Shown here: piece after piece, positions 6,478 through 10,194 of the stretch
How positions within the stretch are numbered: the first letter of the stretch is position 1
Layout of the letters: each line of letters starts with the position of its first letter
Notes under the pieces: generated by a model
The model's input: the letters and a program-made list of their open reading frames with translations, nothing else
Told to the model about the DNA's origin: nothing
Databases searched by the model: none
Assembly (NCBI GenBank): GCA_028678965.1
Contig: JAJRCM010000140.1
Location: forward strand, 1-10,194
DNA length: 10,194 nt
Origin: Methanomicrobiales archaeon
Lineage (GTDB): Archaea; Halobacteriota; Methanomicrobia; Methanomicrobiales; JACTUA01
Reading direction: 5' to 3'
Program-made: the position numbers and the translations under genes

Positions 6478-7289
6478 GACTTGGGTTGGTATCACGGATT
6501 GATGATCGCAGAGCCATAGAGTTTACCGCACAGCTCCGCCAGATGCTGGAAGGAGAAGGATTCACCATTGTTTATGACCAGAGCAGTGCGGCTATTCAGA
6601 TACGAGAACGCGGACCGCACCCTATTGAGGTGGATGCGGATATGATGGTGGTGGTGGGGGGTGATGGCACAGTGCTCCGCACAGTGCAGATGATGAAAAA
6701 ACAGATCCCCCTCATCGGCATAAATTGGGGAGAGGTAGGTTTCCTTACTGATCTTGAACCGGAAGATACCCTCCCCTTTTTCCAGTCGATCAAGGATGGC
6801 TTCAGCGTTGAAAAACGGATGAGGATTACCATCACCTCAGAATCCGGTTCACTTGCTCATGCGCTGAATGAAGCGGTGATTGTTACCAGCCGTCCGGCAA
6901 AGATGCTCCGGTTCTCTATTTTTGTGGATCAGGTGAGTGCCGGGACCTTCCGTGCCGATGGCATGCTAATCAGCACCCCCACTGGCTCCACTGCCTATGC
7001 GATGAGTGCCGGTGGACCGATCATCGATCCCAAAATTGAGGGATTCCTCCTTGTCCCCCTCGCTCCCTACATGCTCTCCTCACGACCGTGGCTGGTAAGC
7101 TGTGAACGTCCATTGGAGATCCGGCTGGAAAGCACCAAACCTGCTAAACTAGTCGTCGATGGTCAGCGGACCTGGGATCTCACCGAAGGGACCTCGCTTA
7201 CTGTTGAACGCTCTCCAGAACCTGCACTCTTTGTTGATGCGGGGAAAAAATTTTTTAAAAAAATAGACTACAAACTCCGCCGTCTCTGA
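6474..7289 (+). CDS. nadK: NAD kinase (ATP-NAD kinase / polyphosphate NAD kinase)
   Basis: NAD kinase phosphorylates NAD to NADP using ATP or polyphosphate and is the only route to NADP. The 271-residue product has the diagnostic nucleotide-binding GGDGT at 62-66, the substrate segment GINWGEVGFLTDL (82-94), the NE pair at 132-133 and the family core STPTGSTAYAMSAGGPI (167-183). The length is typical of archaeal NadK. The start ATG shares the ATGA with the phosphatase stop, and GGGATC just upstream is only a weak ribosome binding site, so reinitiation is likely. Near its 3' end is an A6-T6-A7 tract (7246-7264) that encodes Lys-Lys-Phe-Phe-Lys-Lys, in contrast to the mixed codon use elsewhere. 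Confidence 0.96.
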   Translation: MRLGLVSRIDDRRAIEFTAQLRQMLEGEGFTIVYDQSSAAIQIRERGPHPIEVDADMMVVVGGDGTVLRTVQMMKKQIPLIGINWGEVGFLTDLEPEDTLPFFQSIKDGFSVEKRMRITITSESGSLAHALNEAVIVTSRPAKMLRFSIFVDQVSAGTFRADGMLISTPTGSTAYAMSAGGPIIDPKIEGFLLVPLAPYMLSSRPWLVSCERPLEIRLESTKPAKLVVDGQRTWDLTEGTSLTVERSPEPALFVDAGKKFFKKIDYKLRRL

Positions 7290-7332
7290 AGAGGGGCACA
7301 TCTTTAATTTGGATAAGACCCATGCTCCTGTA

Positions 7333-7340
7333 GAGGAGGT
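7333..7340 (+). promoter_or_regulatory. Strong ribosome binding site that decides the DUF169 start
   Basis: GAGGAGGT is a near-perfect Shine-Dalgarno match. It lies 7 nt before the ATG at 7348, 1 nt before the ATG at 7342 and well after the TTG at 7309. The ATG at 7348 is therefore the best start. Confidence 0.7.
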
Positions 7341-7347
7341 TATGATA

Positions 7348-8061
7348 ATGGAAGATGAGATGAATATCAAGGTATCCTACGCCGATATATCTGAGACACT
7401 CAAGAGATATCTCGCTCTCAACGGATCTCCAGTCGCGGTAAAGCTTGCCAAAGACCCATCGGGGATACCTGAAGGGATTAGCGAGATCAAGGATCAAGTC
7501 AGACACTGCCAGATGGTGAACCTTGCCCGCAAAGAAGGGGCAATATTCTATGCGACCGCTCAGAAACATCAGTGCGCCGGTGGCGCATGGGCCCTTGGTT
7601 TACGGGAGATCACCCAGAGCCTGAAAACCGGTGAATTCTATTTTAAACTTGGAAAATTTTCTTCTTGGGCTGCCTGTAAAAGAACCATTGACATGATACC
7701 TCACCTGGCATCAGGAGAGACGTATGCAACTGTCTATGCACCCCTAGAAAAAGCGCCATTCTCCCCTCATGTGGTGCTAGTCGTCGCTCCTCCTCGGGCG
7801 ATGCTGAAACTCGCCCAGAGCAGTCTGTTCCGGTTGGGGGGGAGGATCAATTCCACCATGGCGGGAATCCAGTCAGTCTGTGCAGACTCAACCGCTCAGA
7901 CTTACCTGACGGGCAGACCGAACTTTTCGCTGGGGTGCGATGGGTCTCGAAAATTTTCTGGTATTGCTGACAGCGAGATGGTCATGGGACTCCCTGGTGA
8001 GCTTCTTTCCGAAATTGCCGATGCCATTACCATTGTGACCGGAGCCCCCGGCTCTGTCTGA
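7348..8061 (+). CDS. DUF169 family protein (COG2043)
   Basis: This 237-residue product belongs to DUF169, a family abundant in methanogens and anaerobic bacteria with no firmly established function. Family features visible are the opening SPVAVKLAKDP (27-37), C54 in VRHCQMV, C76 in HQCAGGAWALGL, C110 in AACKRT, C178 in VCADSTAQTYLTG and C197 in LGCDGSRK. The five cysteines, several at positions conserved in the family, suggest binding of an iron-sulfur cluster or other metal cofactor, but this is inference. There is no signal peptide or membrane helix. I choose ATG 7348 because of the GAGGAGGT ribosome binding site; a longer reading from TTG 7309 has no such support. It follows NAD kinase by 58 bp and may be cotranscribed or use a TATA-like CTTTAATTTG at 7303-7312. 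Confidence 0.88.
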   Translation: MEDEMNIKVSYADISETLKRYLALNGSPVAVKLAKDPSGIPEGISEIKDQVRHCQMVNLARKEGAIFYATAQKHQCAGGAWALGLREITQSLKTGEFYFKLGKFSSWAACKRTIDMIPHLASGETYATVYAPLEKAPFSPHVVLVVAPPRAMLKLAQSSLFRLGGRINSTMAGIQSVCADSTAQTYLTGRPNFSLGCDGSRKFSGIADSEMVMGLPGELLSEIADAITIVTGAPGSV

Positions 8062-8070
8062 ATTTTTTTT
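8042..8070 (+). terminator. Hairpin plus T-run terminator after the DUF169 gene
   Basis: GAGCC (8042-8046) pairs with GGCTC (8050-8054) around a CCC loop inside the last codons, and eight T residues follow at 8063-8070 directly after the TGA. A short palindrome, GGAATTATTCC (8072-8082), comes next. The T-run is the stronger evidence. This probably ends the phosphatase-nadK-DUF169 transcript. Confidence 0.6.
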
Positions 8071-8394
8071 AGGAATTATTCCGTAACGTATGGTGATAAA
8101 GGTTTGAAAGGAGCAATCCCTGTTTCGTTCAAATTCTGCCACCAACAACTTCGTTATGTTTAAACAAGTTATGAGAGACGAGTTCCTTTTGACGCTATCA
8201 GAGGAACGGCTCTGCAGAATTGATACAGTGACAAATTATTTCGTTTCTATCAAGGGATTGAATACAACCGGTACGTTGGACGTGCTGCGCATTGATGGTT
8301 TTAATGATATGGAAACGTAACAACTAGTAGGAGCTTCTGGCATCCCGACGCTAAAGCGTAATGGAACCTGAAGAATAACCTCGTGGGGGAACAT
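8062..8394. other. Gene-poor 333-bp stretch before the ACT-domain gene
   Basis: I see no convincing gene here. The plus strand has one short open frame at 8156-8320 (54 codons from ATG, alternative ATG at 8171), without a good ribosome binding site or recognisable product. A TTTGAA/TTCAAA inverted repeat spans about 8103-8132 and a small ACGC-TAAA-GCGT hairpin lies at 8349-8360. TTTTAATGAT near 8299-8308 could be a TATA element for the downstream operon, giving a leader of about 65 nt. The stretch is therefore probably the promoter and leader of the ACT-homoserine dehydrogenase operon, perhaps with a gene remnant. Confidence 0.45.
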
Positions 8395-8901
8395 ATGGTA
8401 CAGGTATCAATGAAACTTGAGATGAAGGATACTCCCGGCCAGCTGGTCAGGGCATTAAAACCGATATCCGATACCGGGGGCAACATTATCGCAGTTATCC
8501 ACCAGCGAGAATCCCTCACCCGGGCTGAGGTAATCGACGTTCAGGTAGTAATTGAATTACCCGAAAAGCGCTTAGAGGAACTCGTAGCGCGAATGAACGA
8601 GCAAGGGGTAACCGTTCAGCGAATCGGGACCGAACGACTCATCCACAAAAAATCCCTCATCCTGATCGGGCACATCATGCATACTGATCTGACAGATACG
8701 GTCGATCATATCGATACCACAGGATATGCGGAAGTATCGGAGCTGGAGCTGATTATGCCTGCCATTGCAGAACCCTCTTCCGCCAGGATGATGATCAAGG
8801 CTACAAACGCGGAGGCGATGAATAAAGCGCTGGAAATCCTCCGCCAAGTGGCAAGGAAGAAGGATATTCTGGTGATAGAATCACTGGAGGAGAACGGATG
8901 A
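8395..8901 (+). CDS. ACT-domain regulator of amino acid metabolism (COG2150-like)
   Basis: This 168-residue protein appears to consist of two ACT-type ligand-binding modules and no enzymatic domain. The first spans about residues 3-80, with the typical opening MKLEMKDTPGQLVRALKPIS and GGNIIAVIHQ. The second spans about 86-165 with LILIGHIMHTDLTDTVDHID and a final ILVIESL strand. ACT domains bind amino acids and control the enzyme they belong to. The stop overlaps the ATG of homoserine dehydrogenase as ATGA, and that enzyme lacks the C-terminal ACT domain found in many bacterial versions. I infer that this is its separate regulatory subunit, possibly sensing threonine. I choose ATG 8395 with GGGGGA just upstream; a GTG at 8383 would add four residues. 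Confidence 0.88.
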   Translation: MVQVSMKLEMKDTPGQLVRALKPISDTGGNIIAVIHQRESLTRAEVIDVQVVIELPEKRLEELVARMNEQGVTVQRIGTERLIHKKSLILIGHIMHTDLTDTVDHIDTTGYAEVSELELIMPAIAEPSSARMMIKATNAEAMNKALEILRQVARKKDILVIESLEENG

Positions 8902-9884
8902 AGGTAGCATTGCTTGGTCTCGGTTCTGTGGGGCAGGGGATTGCTTCCATGGTCCTCAAAAAAGGACTCGGAATCACCATCACTGGTCTCGCTGATTCGA
9001 AGAGTGGAATAATCGATGCCAAGGGAATCAATATAGAGGAGATTCTTGTCAGGAAACGGGGAGGTAATCCCGCTGGTGATACCTCGGTCTCCGCGATGGA
9101 TGTGGTTCAGAATGCGGACTATGATGTGCTGGTGGAGGTCACCCCCACGAACATTTCCACCGGTGAGCCCGCGAGGACCCATATCACCTCCGCGCTTAGA
9201 AAGGGCAGGCATGTTGTCACTTCCAACAAGGGACCTATTGCCCTGCACCACCGTGAGCTCCTCACGCTTGCGGACACTCACCATGTCTCGCTCCGCTATG
9301 AGGCAACGGTTTGTGGTGCGATCCCCATCATTCACATCCTGGAGCACGGACTTCTCGGTAACCAGGTGAAAGCTCTCCATGGGATTATGAATGGAACCTG
9401 CAACTTCATCCTCACCAGGATGTCGGAGGAGGGGCTTTCCTATGAGCAAGCGCTTGCTGAAGCAAGGGAAATGGGATATGCGGAGGCCGATCCCAGCTAT
9501 GATGTGAAAGGGATAGATCCAGCCATAAAACTCGTTATCCTCGCCAATGCCATCTGGAATCTGGGTGTCACTCTGCATGAGGTAGAGATCACTGGCATTG
9601 ACCAGATCACCCCCGAAGCCCTCCGGCTGGCAGGGGAGGATGATGCCACCATCCGACTCATTGCGGAAGCAATACCAGCCCGACAGCTGCTCAGAGTCTC
9701 ACCCCGTATCCTCCCGCGGAGCCACCCCCTGGTAGTGAAGGGCACTCTCAACGCGGTGACGCTGGAGACGGATATGGCGGGTTCGCTGACCTTCATCGGG
9801 AAAGGAGCCGGATCCATCGAGACCGCCAGTGCCATTATTGGGGATATCCTGTTCATCAGAGAACAATATGACGGGTGTTCTTGA
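8898..9884 (+). CDS. hom: Homoserine dehydrogenase
   Basis: Homoserine dehydrogenase reduces aspartate semialdehyde to homoserine with NAD(P)H, the branch point to threonine and methionine. The 328-residue product has an N-terminal Rossmann fold with GLGSVGQG (7-14), then TSNKGPIA (108-115, conserved K111) and the catalytic/dimerisation part with RYEATVCGAIPII (133-145), IMNGTCNFIL (163-172) and GYAEADPSYDVKGIDPAIK (193-211). By the family pattern, D207 and K211 correspond to the catalytic Asp-Lys pair. The protein ends after the catalytic domain, with no ACT domain. GGAGGAG at 8886-8892 is a strong ribosome binding site inside the ACT gene, whose stop overlaps this start. The 3' end overlaps the next gene by 17 bp, so three genes form one operon. 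Confidence 0.97.
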   Translation: MKVALLGLGSVGQGIASMVLKKGLGITITGLADSKSGIIDAKGINIEEILVRKRGGNPAGDTSVSAMDVVQNADYDVLVEVTPTNISTGEPARTHITSALRKGRHVVTSNKGPIALHHRELLTLADTHHVSLRYEATVCGAIPIIHILEHGLLGNQVKALHGIMNGTCNFILTRMSEEGLSYEQALAEAREMGYAEADPSYDVKGIDPAIKLVILANAIWNLGVTLHEVEITGIDQITPEALRLAGEDDATIRLIAEAIPARQLLRVSPRILPRSHPLVVKGTLNAVTLETDMAGSLTFIGKGAGSIETASAIIGDILFIREQYDGCS

Positions 9885-10194
9885 GAAACGCCGCGAATAT
9901 TTGCGATTAATGCGCCAGTGCACTCTGGACGCTGGATATTTTACCGTAACGGATATCTCACAGCGGACCGGCATCCCACGGAGTACCGCCCAAGACTGGA
10001 TTAACCGTCTTCTCTCCGAGCAGTGTATCGGTATTATTCAGGAGAGGAGGGGACGATACCCTGCTCGGTATGTTTCACGAAGCGCTATCCCCCAGAGTGC
10101 CTGTCGGAGGATCTTCACCACGCTCGATGGGGATAAGGTGGAGATATACCATGAATGCCTGAGCGGGAGCTGTGCAGCTTTCTGCGAATACCAC
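9868..10194 (+). CDS. Winged-helix DNA-binding protein with Cys-rich segment, 3' part outside window
   Basis: The frame opens at ATG 9868 inside the end of hom and stays open to the edge (109 residues), so the gene is partial. Residues 5-70 form a helix-turn-helix of winged type: AGYFTVTDISQRTGIPRST (22-40) is a clear helix-turn-helix and ERRGRYPARYV (59-69) the wing. After a short linker comes C97-x4-C102-x3-C106-x2-H109, which looks like a metal or iron-sulfur binding motif. The combination suggests a metal- or redox-sensing transcription regulator; the ligand is unknown. Its overlap with hom suggests either control of the same operon or simple cotranscription. I cannot name a family, and the missing C-terminus may hold further ligands. 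Confidence 0.82.
   Translation, partial: MTGVLEKRREYLRLMRQCTLDAGYFTVTDISQRTGIPRSTAQDWINRLLSEQCIGIIQERRGRYPARYVSRSAIPQSACRRIFTTLDGDKVEIYHECLSGSCAAFCEYH

Noticed and set aside
7309..7347. Longer DUF169 start at TTG 7309
   Set aside because: No ribosome binding site precedes it, while GAGGAGGT is placed correctly for ATG 7348.
8072..8082. GGAATTATTCC palindrome as an operator
   Set aside because: It is a single short palindrome directly behind a terminator T-run and far from the next gene, so there is no support for regulator binding.
8706..9578. 290-residue open frame on the minus strand opposite homoserine dehydrogenase
   Set aside because: It lies fully antisense to two well-supported genes, has no recognisable domain and is explained by their codon composition.
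1..10194. CRISPR array, insertion sequence, tRNA or rRNA
   Set aside because: I saw no regularly spaced repeats, no transposase motifs or terminal repeats, and no tRNA-like or rRNA-like sequence on either strand.

Overview
The window reads as the chromosome of a methanogenic euryarchaeon, most likely of the Methanomicrobiales/Methanomicrobia type. It encodes archaeal pelota, an archaeal RqcH/NEMF, ABCE1, a/eIF5A, an MJ0109-like sugar/inositol phosphatase beside NAD kinase, and a DUF169 protein. Promoter-like motifs are archaeal TATA elements, several genes carry GGAGG-type ribosome binding sites, and terminators are T-runs. The order-level placement is inferred from protein flavour; the species is not identifiable by eye. 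Genes are packed tightly, with ATGA overlaps, and there is no mobile element, CRISPR array, rRNA or tRNA that I can support.

Region 1 (1-4710) is a translation quality-control and ribosome-recycling island. On the minus strand rqcH (NFACT family, nascent-chain tailing on split 50S subunits) is followed by pelota, which overlaps it by 11 bp and runs off the left edge. On the plus strand, from a shared 50-bp divergent promoter, come a three-helix EMC6-like membrane protein and ABCE1 (ribosome splitting ATPase). Pelota and ABCE1 split stalled ribosomes, RqcH acts on the resulting 50S-peptidyl-tRNA complex, and the EMC6-like protein suggests a possible link to membrane-bound nascent chains.

Region 2 (4692-5685) is on the minus strand. 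It holds an unrecognised 130-residue protein whose 3' end overlaps the end of ABCE1 convergently, a 156-bp gap with a promoter-like box and a stem-loop, and a/eIF5A with its hypusine loop. A 67-bp divergent promoter region separates eIF5A from region 3.

Region 3 (5686-8061) is on the plus strand: an FBPase/IMPase-family phosphatase overlapping NAD kinase by 4 bp, then a DUF169 protein with a strong ribosome binding site and a hairpin plus T-run terminator. The phosphatase-NAD kinase pair mirrors a natural fusion known from Methanocaldococcus jannaschii and points to control of the NAD/NADP balance.

Region 4 (8062-10194) starts with a 333-bp stretch with no convincing gene. It is followed by a compact run of an ACT-domain regulator, homoserine dehydrogenase without its own ACT domain, and a winged-helix regulator cut by the right edge. 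The ACT protein probably serves as the separate regulatory subunit for homoserine dehydrogenase in threonine/methionine synthesis.
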